From assembly GCA_949130485.1 (NCBI GenBank), contig OX422183.1, positions 25,187,316 to 25,251,315 on the forward strand: DNA of 64,000 nt, in the 5' to 3' direction. A program made the position numbers and the translations under genes. The notes below the pieces were generated by a model. That model was not told the origin of the DNA. It was given only the letters and a program-made list of their open reading frames with translations, and did not search any database. Shown here one piece after another: positions 1 through 12,357 of the stretch (positions are counted from its first letter, which is position 1; every line of letters begins with the position of its first letter). This stretch comes from Agelas oroides. Taxonomy: Eukaryota > Porifera > Demospongiae > Agelasida > Agelasidae.

Positions 1-1056
1 ATATGTTATCCTTGTTGGGCTTGTCATAGTAACAGATGAAATGTGTCATTAGACCATCAGCTATAAACGGGACAACAGAGTCAGAGAAATCTGTCCGTTG
101 GACGTGACCAAATACTTCAACTACTGCCTTGAAAATTTCAGGCATCTGTGGGCAGCTTCCTTTCAACTATGTAAAATCAGAAGGAAGAGTTTATCACTTT
201 AATTACAAATGATGGAACTAACAACTTACCTCAAAACTAGGCATGATGAAATGCTCACTACAGAGGCTGTTGAACATAGCCTGACACATTACCAGTCTGC
301 TTTTGTCACTTGGATTATACTGGACAGCCAGGAAAGCAGCATGCATTACATTCAACTTTGCCTCAGATGTTGCAGACAATGCACTGTAGATATGCTTGCG
401 TACATCCAGTGAGTGAATCTGTGACATGAGACGTGTGTGCAACAGTAAAGCAGTGTAGATTCTGTTGTAACTTCAACCAAGACATTCCTCAATAAAACAT
501 TTTCCACATGTAAAAAAGCTTCCTACAAGGGGTTTGAAATGATCTTTGCAATTTCGCCCATGCAAAGTTTTACTGCACATGTTCAGTGTCTTCAGTATAT
601 TTTTAACTACTTCAACAACACTTACCATAACATGATAAGCGTTGTACCACAGCTCCACACCAGTGTCTGAATTTTGATGTTTTGCAGAGGCATTTAAAAG
701 AGCACTAAAAAGAGTGTTCACCACAAAGGTATTCATATCTTCAGTCTTTAAAAGAATTGCTGACGAATTTGATGAAAGGTGAGAAAGATGTTCAGTTATT
801 GAAGACAGCTTGAGAAGGGGTCCAATAGCAGCACCACTCTTTACAATATTTGACTGATTCAGGTATGTATAAACATGAAGCGATGTCAACTGAGATATGT
901 TGGAAGCTGACTGTGTACAGACTGTTCCAAAGGCTGCTTTAAGGGTCTCTTCAACAACTTGTTGATTGTGCTGCCACAATGAAAGCTGTTCTCGAGCAAA
1001 ATCGTGGAAATATCTGTCCCAAATCTCTCTGTGATTACTGATTGAGTTCACGGCAA
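1..1056 (-). CDS. RNF213-like gene: leftmost exons, truncated by the window edge
   Basis: Three exons: about 527-1,024 (or to 1,056; [17 protein letters not shown]), 230-418 ([16 protein letters not shown] to MPSFE) and 1-166 ([18 protein letters not shown]), running off the left edge. I place an intron at 419-526 (GTAGGA donor, GTCACAG acceptor), which keeps phase 0. Without that intron the frame would be open from 1,056 to 230 except for one TGA at 473-475. A Cys-rich stretch ([14 protein letters not shown]) would then be coding, but I read it as intronic. The RING and the RNF213-type RZ finger should follow further left. Confidence 0.65.
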
Positions 1057-1102
1057 CTGAAACACATCCTTTTTGATCCTATATGGAGATCAAAGAGTAT
1101 TC

Positions 1103-1145
<43 letters not shown>

Positions 1146-4100
1146 TACGTACACCATGTACATATGCATGACATACAATGTAATGTGTCTAACTACCTCC
1201 ATTTGGAATAGAAGTTTTTCAACTTGAAATTTGAGTTGCTGTTCAAAGTCAAATCGATAGCCAACCCTTTCCGGTAAGAAAACAAAATCAGAATCATCTA
1301 AACCCTCTGACTGGCAAAGGCGATGAGCAACTTCCTTCACTGTGTCCATAATTTGAGCACAAACTACCCCAAAATAAGGAAACTGATATTTTCCAGTAAC
1401 TGTCTTCTGTGATCCGCGTTGAATGTTGCTCAAAATTTTCAGTTTAGACAGCTTCTGTGGAATGGGAAGACATCTTGTCAGGTCAAGGAAGAGCTGTTTC
1501 ACTTGGCCTGTGCACTGAAGACTGAAGAAGATGTCCAAGTTATAATTGTTATTCATATAGTCGACCATGTAGACAACAAAGTCCAGAAAGTGTGACTTCA
1601 TAATGGAATGAATGGAATCTGTAATATTTAAGGTTGTTTGGCCCATTTGTGTAAACTTTACAGCACGATGGAGGTATTCAGTCATGACCTCTGCTTTCCA
1701 ATACGATCTGAAATGATGGCAGAGCGCATCACCAATCTCTGTGTCAAATAGCCTCTGTAACATTTCACTTCTTGCCAGTGGTGTCATCTTCCGATTAAAT
1801 GGTCTTGAATGATCTGAGCCAAATGATAGTCGAGACACCACGTGGGGAACAGATTGAGGAAGAAGATGCTTTAGCACAATGAAAAATGTGTCCATGATGT
1901 TAGATAAATAATCTTGCTCTATGGGAAAGCAGCTCATATGAAGCCATTCAACACTGTCAACGATACCATGGGAAAAGCCATGTGCAATGGTGTCAAGGTA
2001 GTAATGGTCCCATCCCTCAAGAAAGAGTGAAGGGTAGCAAGCAGTAAAGAACATGGCTGGTGGAAAATGCAATAGAACAACAAAAAGCCTTGGTTTGAAA
2101 GACTCCTTAGCAGAAGCTTCCTCTTCTTCTATCATCACCCTCAGGTGGTTAACAGTGCTTCTGGAGACTTCTTGCATGTTGGCTAATAGAAACATAACTT
2201 CTTTATCAGACCTTACGAAATCCATTACCATTGTTTTCACGCTTTGCTGTGACTGAGCTCCTTCTATTTTGCAGACAACTAATTGCAACACATGACAGAA
2301 GACATAGTTTGTTAGCTGAATTTCTCGGTCTGCATTCTCACTAGCAGAGTGAGCTGTACTAGGGTACACACTTGGCAGGTTGTGTATCAGTGGTGAAGTT
2401 CGTGTGAAACACAACAACTTAGTATTTGATCTAAAGCAAAGAGCAATAACAAAAGTAAACGACAGGTAGTATAACGGTCTTTATCAAAGAGATTAGTTTA
2501 CTAAAAGTAAAAGTATATACCTCTTTTCCTGTACTGCTATTCTGTCAAGCTGTTGCTGTATGAGATCTTTCAAACTAAAATGTTTCTGATAGGTGAGATA
2601 GTTGTGGATGTATGATGCAGGAAGCTGGTGCTCATGTAATACAAGTGCTTCTGGGGTCATTAGTTGCATTAGTCTTTTACAGAAATGCCTAACTAGCCAT
2701 TGAACAAGAAGTGACTGCATGAGTTGGGTTACTGGTGCCAATGGTTGAGTGAAATCAATATGGTCGTTCTGAAGTGATTCGAGAGCAGAATGCACAGCTT
2801 TTCTTGCTGTTTCAATATCCTTCAATTCTGTCTGCATGATCCCTTCAAACTTCGAATTGGAACTCAGCACTAAATGCATTAAATAGTCTGCATCATATTC
2901 AATTTCTTCTGCAGAACACTAAAATGACAGAATAATAAGCACTTTATACCTTTTACTTGTATTGGAGCAAAGGAATTGGACAACTCACTTGCTGGAAATG
3001 AAAGTTGAAGTTCACCTTCAATGCCTCAGTCAGCACCTGCACAATGTAGATCTGTTTTTCCTGTGCATTTTCATAGTTACTCATGGTCCAGGAGTAGTAT
3101 GGTTGAGGTGCTGGTTCATTTGCATCAATCTGTGTAGGATTAAACTCCACGGGCAATACTTTTAACAGTAATGAATCCAATGTCGCTTCACAGAATCCAT
3201 AAAAGCTAGATGGTCCACCACTGCAGTGTATGAATTCTTGTACCTGCGAAGAAATAATCATAATTCTTAATAAATTAAAAACTACACATATGCAGTACGT
3301 AAATCTGTCTAACACTAATTCATACCTTTTGATACGCAGCCTCCACAACCAACTTGAACCCTACTGGTAAACACTTCAGAACAGATTCGTACATGTCTTT
3401 GTGTGTGATGTAGTACTTCTCAAACCTGTTCAAGAATGGAGCTGGTGTCTGATCCAGTTCTGATTTTTTAATTGCCACCACACACTGAAATTTGGGATGA
3501 ACACGGCAAGGCTTAAGATGAGCACCAATGGCAATGTTAGCATACAGTCGTGTTCCAGAAACTGTGTCATCAATTCGTTTAAATCTCCGATTAAACAAAT
3601 CATAGAAACTCTCATGAATATCATCAGTTTGTAACATCATAATAGCATGTCCTTCAATGGCTGAATGCCTGATTCCAGCAATTGTGTCAATCTGGAAAAA
3701 TAAATGAAGCAAAGGAGGTAATTTCTTTCAAAGATGCAGTTGGATTAAGATAGCTGTACAGTATCAAGCAAATCTATAGATGAAGGAATGTCAAACATCA
3801 CCAAGTAACCTTTGATTATGTCTCCTTCATGTGCCTTACAAAAGAATACAAACATGAAACAGGGCTAGTACCATCCAAGTAAAAAAATTCACATTTAAAT
3901 TATAACTATCTAAAATTACCCATAACAAAATTAATTGTCTTTTTTAATTCTGTGTAATTCTGTTCTTACCTTTTGTAATTCAGAGTCTCCAGGAAAATCA
4001 CTGCACATATAAATTCGTGTGTTTTGCCTTTCCAGTATCTTGAACTGGAAAAGCAGCCTCACCAGGGAGTCATCTTCACTGGAGTGAATAATGATTTTAT

Positions 4101-7100
4101 AGCGCACTTCATCCTGAATTGTAGGTGTATCTCCAAGGCTCTCCTTCAAAATTTGCACTGTGTCACGCCTTCTCACATCAGAAGTAGACATATTTATCTA
4201 GAAGCAAAAGATGTGTTATTGAACAGTTAAGCAATATAAAGACAGTTGTATGCAATAGGCATACTATTAAAGTGGAACTCACCCAATGTAGAAAAGTCTT
4301 ACAAATCTCTGAAAACTGCTGTGACCCACTGAAGTTCCTTTCCAATGATTCAGTAACAAGTTGCCCTACCTGTTGCAATGATAGATCTGCACCTCTCTGT
4401 TCACACTTATGGCGAATATACTGCACAAAATGGATGAAGTCTCTCAGGCCAAAGAATCTGCTTAGCTTCAATTCAGTCATAGCTTCAGTGTAAGCACTGT
4501 GAAGATGGACAATTGTCTCAACATGTTCTTTTAGGTTACGTGGAGGACAGCCAGCAGATTCAAATAAACACTCAGTAGCAAGAACTTCCAAGTCTTCCGG
4601 GAGCTCAGTAGGATCTCTAAATAAAGTAATGGCTCGATTTGTTTTAGATGCATCCAGGACTGTATTTGAAATGGCTACAAATGATACTTCAGGATTATCA
4701 AGATAAGAGTGAAGAATTTTCAAGGACTCATGACTGTGTTCTGGCAGACCAGCTTCATCCATGAAGACAACACATTTAATTGGAAGTGCAAATTGTGTTA
4801 TATTTTTCTGCCTTGTAATTGCACGTGAAAATACAGTGCGAATTTCATTTGAAGTTGTGCGACGTGAACACTGATAAAAGTGTGGATCAAGCGAACAGAA
4901 TACATCAGTTTCACGAAATATCTTAGTCTTTGATTCTTGGCCTTTGAGGGTGGACACCACTATGTTGAATGAAAGAGTCTTAGATGAGCCTGGAGCACCA
5001 ACAATAATCAAAGGTGTTTGTGTTACAGAGCACATAGTTATTGCAAACATATTTTCTTTGAGGGCTTGGGTCTTTGCAATTCCTTTAGGTAGTTCAATCT
5101 GCTGTGTGTACCAGTCCAGTTCACTTTGAAACACATCAGAAAACTGCAATACTGTAAGATTGTGCTTCAGAGCAAGATCATACTGGTATCTTGCACGATA
5201 CTTTCTACTAAGTCTCATGTAGTAAACTGTTCCAAGTGCCACAAGAATGGCACGTAAACTAGAGGTAAAACCACCTGGGTCATCGTGTGGATTAAGTTTT
5301 TGGTAGAGTTTCAGTGTCCATTCATAGAAGGTAAAGATACGTTGAATATCTCTTTGACTAACACAACATTTGGAACTCACTTTAGCTTCATGCTTTGTTA
5401 GCTTGCTACTTAGTTCTTCAAAAGCATACTTTCGCATTAGGTTTTGACTGTAGACTATCAGTTCCGTCAGAATTGACTTTTGTGTTTCAGAGAGTAGATT
5501 GCTTAACATGTCCACCTTTGATAAAACATACTGCCTTTCTTGATCTTCACCTAATGATCCATAATCCCACATCAAGTGGGCAAGTGTCGGATGCAGTTTT
5601 CGAACATAGTAGGAGTCCATTATCCATGTTTCAGCTGAATTCTCATTTATAACTTTGAGTTTGTCTGCATTAGCTACAGTTAAAGAGGCCATACTATTCC
5701 CTCGATGGGGGTTGCATGCTGCGACAATAAATATATTTTGTGGAATTGGCTACAACAAATGAACAGAAGCAAGTTGTCAAGAAATTGCAAAATTAGACAG
5801 TCAAAGCACAATTAGTTACCTCTCCCTGAAATGTCTTGTCAAGAATAAGTTCTTTCAACAATCCTCCACATGTTGAAGCATTCAGCTCATCCAAGAAAAT
5901 CTATTACGTAACGGCACTTGGTTTCAATATGTACATAATTATCAAAATGAGTAGCCAATTGATAGACTCACTGTAACATATGGGACACGAAGAAAGCTAG
6001 CAGAAGCTCCTTCAGTTGCTTTCTGCAATTGATGTGCTTGCACAAATACACTCTGTAACTCCTTGGATAGGTCAGCAGGTTTCATTGCTATTATAAATTA
6101 GAGATCAACAGCTCTAGTAACATCATCATTATGCATTAATATTTCACATGCAAATGACCTTGTGCATAAAGAGAGCCATTACTCACCAGCATGAACGTTC
6201 AGCTTGTGAAATGTGCTTTTGACAGTTGCAGTTAGTAAGGCATGGAAAACTTTCACTACAGGCTGAAGAATTAATAGTAACATTAACAAAAAATTAGATA
6301 CACACTAAAATTAAAGATCTAAAAAACCTATAAGAACTGGAATGTGTGTTTCTGAGTGCTGCAGTGTGATCCTTAGGTTTTGATTGGCTAACTTTACGCT
6401 CTTTATAGTTACAGCAACAGAACAACTCAGTAGTAAGTACATATGTACATTAAGCATTATAAAATATACTAACCAAAGTCCATGCTGAAAGCAGTAATGC
6501 AAATTTCTCCCTGAGCTTAAATTACTTGTACAATGTACTTTTACCTTTGCATTTTCCTCTGGAGCATAATCATCCTGGTTATCTGCATCAGCTATTGCTT
6601 CGTAGAAAAGAATCTCAAAATGCTTATGCTCTTCACAGCTAATTTCCAGCAGAGGTAACATAGGATCTCCTATTAACTTCAGCAGGTAATCTTTCATTTC
6701 TTGGTAAAAGTGACCACATGAATTAGCAAATGGCAGCATTGCAATGTACATTAGGTCTTCCTCTTCAAATGATACCTTTTCACCATTGATCATGCTGATA
6801 ACTACCTGCAACCACACTTCATACTGGTCTGTTATAGATCCTATGTACATGATAACAAACACACAAAATTATGTCAGTCATTTAGTTGTAATAAGTACTG
6901 TAATGAGTCTAATTATTCGAACCATCCAATTATTCGAACACCCCCCTTTTCCAGGAAAAATGATTAATTATTGTATTCCAAGCATTCGAATGAAATTATT
7001 ATTCCAATATCCGAACACCTACACCTTGCGGAGCTCAATCGGGGGTCGGCAAACGTCTACAAGACTTAGACAGTCTTTGCGGAACTCCAACGGAGTTTGC

Positions 7101-10100
7101 CGAACATCCACTAGCCTTCAACAGTTTCTGCAGAGCTAGAGTGAGGGTTAACGAACGTCTTCCAGCATACTACAGGTGTCTTTGAACATCTACTAGACTC
7201 CTACAGTCATTTCCAAATATGTACTACACTCCTACTGTCGCTGTGGAGTTCGAACGGGGGTTGCCAAACATGTACTAGCCTTCGACCGCCTCTGTGGAGC
7301 TCAAACGTGGGTTAGAGAACATCTACAAATCTTCGACAGTCTTTACAGAGCTCAAACGGGGGTTGCCAAACGTCTACTAGCCTTCGACAGTCTTTGGACT
7401 GGCCTAGTTATAGTAACTAGTAATGTATATAGTGTATTTGTGTGTGAACTGTATTATTATAGATCTAATTATTGAACAATTCCGCTAATTGTTTAAACAC
7501 CCCCCCTTTCCGGGAAAAAATCGTTAATTAATGTATTCCATAGAATTCAAACGCCAGAAATGAAATTATTTAATTTTGTTAGACTCATTACGGTTTGAAG
7601 TATTACATTATACTCTACACATATATTTCAGGGTTTTTTTAAATGTGAGACGGCAAGAGGGAAAAGTTTCATCATTTATAAGTACAGTGTACCGTTATCG
7701 GCATTCGGTATACTTCTGGTAGGCGTGGTAACGTGTGCTAGGACTGTTGAGCACCATGAGGTCACATTTTCAGACCTCTCCGTTGCTGTAGGATGGCATG
7801 AAAGGCTAGCACAATGAGCAACAGTGCTGATATAATGCACGGTCCTTGAATCCAGCGACAGTGGTACACAATCTTACGAAAACAGTCGACAAGCGTCCGC
7901 ATTATGTACAAACTGTTGGTGCGTGTAGCTTCACTGTCTGTTTTTCAGAGGTAATTTTGTATTGGCTAAGGTAAGTCTGGGTCTGATCAGTGCCCGTTAT
8001 ACAGAGTTGAGAGGTGTCCGCTTCTCGGAGGTTGAAAATGTATTCAGTTCTATGGTAAAATCAATCGGGGGCAAGTGATCTGTCCACTGTAGAGAGGTAG
8101 TCCGCTTTTCGGAGGGTCCATTATTAGAGGGTTTAATGTTATGAGCAAATGCCCTTGCTTCCAAGTAGTGTGTAAAAGGGGGGTACCAACATTATAAGTC
8201 ACTGTACCACTTACCATGTTTGAGTGTGATGTGCAGAAATTCAAGCAGTCTTCCTTTAAGTCGTTTCAGCTCCATGGCAAGTGAAACATTCCATAATTTT
8301 GACAGCATCTGAATCAGTGCGGTTTTTCCAACTCCTGTTTCACCTTCTATAATAACAGGTTCCCCACACTCGTATCTTTCATGAATCTGTAACATCTTGA
8401 TTGTAAAGTCCAATGTGAGAACATAGTTTTCTTCATCAATCGCTGTAAGTCTTTCACTTTCAAGTGGAATGTTTAGAGCCCGAGAGATGCACTTGTCTAG
8501 AAACTCTCTTCTATGAAGTTCGCTGGAGTGTGATACAAAACACATATGTAATAAAGATTATTCCATCGCATCACTGCATTAATTTAAAGTACTACATTGT
8601 TGAACTTCCATTAAGTCAAGGGCAGGGCTCATATGTAGACCATCAGATATTTATGCATCAACAAAGAGAGTCTGAACCCGTAACAGATGTAAAATAATAC
8701 AGTGCATTGAACATGGTGACATGATTAAAATACATTACATAATCATCTAATGCAAAGGGGCATGCAGCTTGGGTTATAAGTTTTTGGACACTTCATAAGT
8801 GACAGTCCCATAGACCTTTTGGTTGCTAAATAAGTATAAATGAAGAGAAGATTATCTGTTACCAACTTGAGCTCAGAAAATAACTTGCCGTTTCGACTGA
8901 ATGCTCCAGTCATCATCAGGGCGAAAGTGAAGAAGTGCAAACAAACGTTACTATTTATAGCCATGCACTACTGAAGATACACGTCATTGGAGGTCAAAGG
9001 TTGGTGAGGATTGCTCCTCCCTCCCTGCCTCCTCATCACAGGGGGGTGTATTTTTGAGCCTTCACCAAAACTAAATAAGTAGTACCCAACTACAAGTACG
9101 TCACTGTAGCAGCAAGAGACCTATGGGTGTCACTACAACTAGCTCACATATTTTCCTTTACATTCCCTAAGTCCCATTTCAGATTTACAGATATCATCAA
9201 GACCAAAGACAGACATTAACCCTTTGCCCCCGACGCGCATGCGCAGAAATCAATCCCGTAGCCACGAGACAAGATATTGAAAAAATGGCGATTTTGCATC
9301 ATGATGATTGATAGCGTTATATCTTGTAAACTAGTTGAGTTCACAAGTTGATAGTAAGGCTTAGCTTAGTCAAAAACAAACCTGCTTCACTCAGGAAGTA
9401 GTCATAGGAGTTGACAGTGAAGTTCGAGTAAGCTACAACGGATGAAGAGCGGGTGCTTGATATCCAATGAAAATGACTGGAAATCCGTGGTCAAACTTCA
9501 AGCGAAGGTACGTTTTCATTGTTGTTTAGATGATTAGCTAGAAACAATTCTGTAGAACCAGTTGCCCGTGGGATATAAGCTGTTTTGTGACAATGCTAAG
9601 TTCAACACGATCGGTAGGCAAACTTCGAACCCGATTTCCGGGGAAAGTCCCTATGGGACACCCCAGCTAATTATGCTTCGATTGACTTCCTGTGGCTTAT
9701 AATAACTATGTACTAACTCAAAAACGCGCAGCTGTGGCGATAAATAGCCGGAAGCTAACTCGGGCGCATACGGGTGCTATCGGGTTTAAAGGTTGTAAAA
9801 ATTCCGGGCGCATACAGCGCTATCGGGGTTAAAGGGTTAAGTTTGAGATGTGCATGATGTGACAAAATCTGTTCTAGCACAATGTCCAACTATTCATGGC
9901 TGAAACCACACCCTTAATTTACAGTTTTGATACTGTTACATTTACATATATCCACAGAAAGTAAGTAGAAATGCAAACTGTTAAATTTGTAGATCAATTA
10001 ACACTTTGGCTGTTACTCGGAAAAGACTCTCTGAAGGTATCTTGCCTTAGACAAAACACTGATGACTGATAGGGGGGAGGGCTCAACTGTATTCCATGAA

Positions 10101-12319
10101 TGGCCTCAGAAGTCATCACCAAGCACTTACAATAGACTTCCTGGTTGTTTGTGCTTTTTTTGTCTTGTCATAATAAGACAGCTGTCCATAGACTGTAGAT
10201 CAATTTACTTAAAAACTTCAACACTACAACCTACATAAACACTCAAATGATATATTTTAAAAGTAATAATGATGCAGCTCACAAGTATAAGTTGTTCCAT
10301 TAACTTACAGCATAGTAGGAATATCAACACCCATGTGCTTCAGATGGGTCCACTTATCAGGAGCTGTTGAAAGCAACCCAATTGACCCACCGCCATCTTG
10401 AACATCATAAATAAGCTGGATTTGAAATGAATATGATTTTCATGATACATACTGTGAGATATCAGTGCTAGGTGTTAGGATTGCATCTTAACAAGCATGA
10501 GGTTTCAAAGCAGATATGATATAACAAACTGGTAATTACTGCATGAGATTCAAATCTTAGGGTCCTGGCTTGAGCCTCTACCACCATCATCCGAAAATTA
10601 TTTGCGCACGTGTCCATGTGCCGTGGTTACCATTCAAGGGCGGCGTTTAATTTGCTCAGAGTATCAAATTATGCGGCTACTATTCGAGGGTGGCAACTAT
10701 TCGAGGGCGGCGTCTATTCGAAGAAATACAGTAGGTTTGTTACTCTAAAAAGTTTGTTACCAGGCTCCTGGCTATATGTACATACCTGGTGGTAATCTCT
10801 GCCATCGTCAATACTGGGATGACAAAATTGTTCTGCTTCTTTGATCATAGCTGCAATTAGGGTTGATCCAAGATGCTTTGTGTCTGTTAATTCCCCACTC
10901 TCCCTCTTAATCCCAACGCCAGTGTTGTAATTGTATGCAGGAAGATTGTCAAGAAACCAGCAACGTCTTCGCATATACCTACAGTCCAGAAAAAGTGTGT
11001 AAATATTACATGCAGACGAAAGTATATATGAATACTTTATTCATGACTTATTGATACCCATACAATTAAGGAAATATCACACCATCAAGTAATATTTATA
11101 ACACACTTAGCTGTACTTTATGGCATTTAATTTGTTGCACTCGTATGACGCAATAATGCTCGAGATTGCATTATGCAATCGAGAGCATTATTGCGTCATA
11201 CGAGTGCACTAATTAAATGCCATAAAGTACAGCTAAGTGTGTTATAAACGTTTTAGTGCAGTCACGTGACCTTCAGCCAATCAGGTGGCGGGTTTGTTGT
11301 TGCTGAGTCATTCCAAACGTTCGCGCATTCGAGAGAGCTGTTTTGTGAATGGCTCGAAAAGGCAAGTGTACGTCATGTTATCACTAGTTTTAGGTAAGCA
11401 AAAAGGTAGACATAACATTGAGAGCTGTTTTATAGACAAGGCAGTGGCCTAACGACTGCTGGATTCGTGTCTGGAGCGCATGGGCTGCCGCTCAAATCGA
11501 TGTCCTGCACCATAAGTTCGTTGTCGATGCTAGTAGACTTGCTTACTGGTTGGGGAAGCGGGTAGACGTGTCACGGAAGTCCGAAAAGATGGCACCAAGT
11601 AAGCTAACACTTCGTAAGTACTTTCCGTATTCCTGTTTTTTTGTATACTTGCTTCTGTGCTGTTTTAAAGCATTTCCGTGAAGTGAATAGTAGACTTGGC
11701 ATCTTGGTTAAGCGCAAACGACGCGTGCTTTAGCACTTCTCAACGACATTGGGGGCTTACCGGCCCGTTCATGTTTGGACACGCGTATGTGCGCAGAAAC
11801 AACCAGTTTTAGTACCTTCAGTCGGCAATATACTTCCATGCACGTCGTTTTGCCCGTATTTCATGCCTTAGACTTGTGGAAATCACTCAACGTTGTACTT
11901 AGAAAAGTGTGCACTAACAACTTAATGCACACTTAAGTGTACATTAAGCAATTTAATGCGCAGTCACCTGACCAAATTTTGAATACCTGATTGGCTGAAG
12001 GTCACGTGATCTGCACTAAATATTATTTTCACGTCAGACAATTTACACAAAGCTCACTTTGGAACTCCTAGAACACCTACATGTAATTTTGCAGCTTCAC
12101 ATGAAGCACAGTTAAGTGTCAATCAAATATTATTCTGTTTTGTATTTGAGCACATCACCTAGTTGACATGCTATATGGCTGAGCTTCTGCTAAGGACGGG
12201 GTTCATATGTGCTTCACAAATGCATCATGTGTTTACATGAGCCTCCCCCTTAGCAGAAGCTCAGCATTATAGTGCATCTAAATAGGTGATGCACTTGAAA
12301 TATGCACCAAACAAATATT

Positions 12320-12357
<38 letters not shown>

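Noticed and set aside
479..520. Cys-rich stretch [12 protein letters not shown] as a RING or zinc finger
   Set aside because: Spacing does not fit RING or RZ fingers, and the stretch is probably intronic.
3750..3840. Possible exon encoding [18 protein letters not shown] on the minus strand
   Set aside because: The exons at 3,970-4,197 and 3,326-3,691 join directly in phase and match the family pattern without it; its donor (GTACAG) is weak.
7020..7400. CRISPR-like array of regularly spaced repeats
   Set aside because: Units are diverged head-to-tail copies of one 51-bp sequence without unique spacers, and the DNA is eukaryotic.
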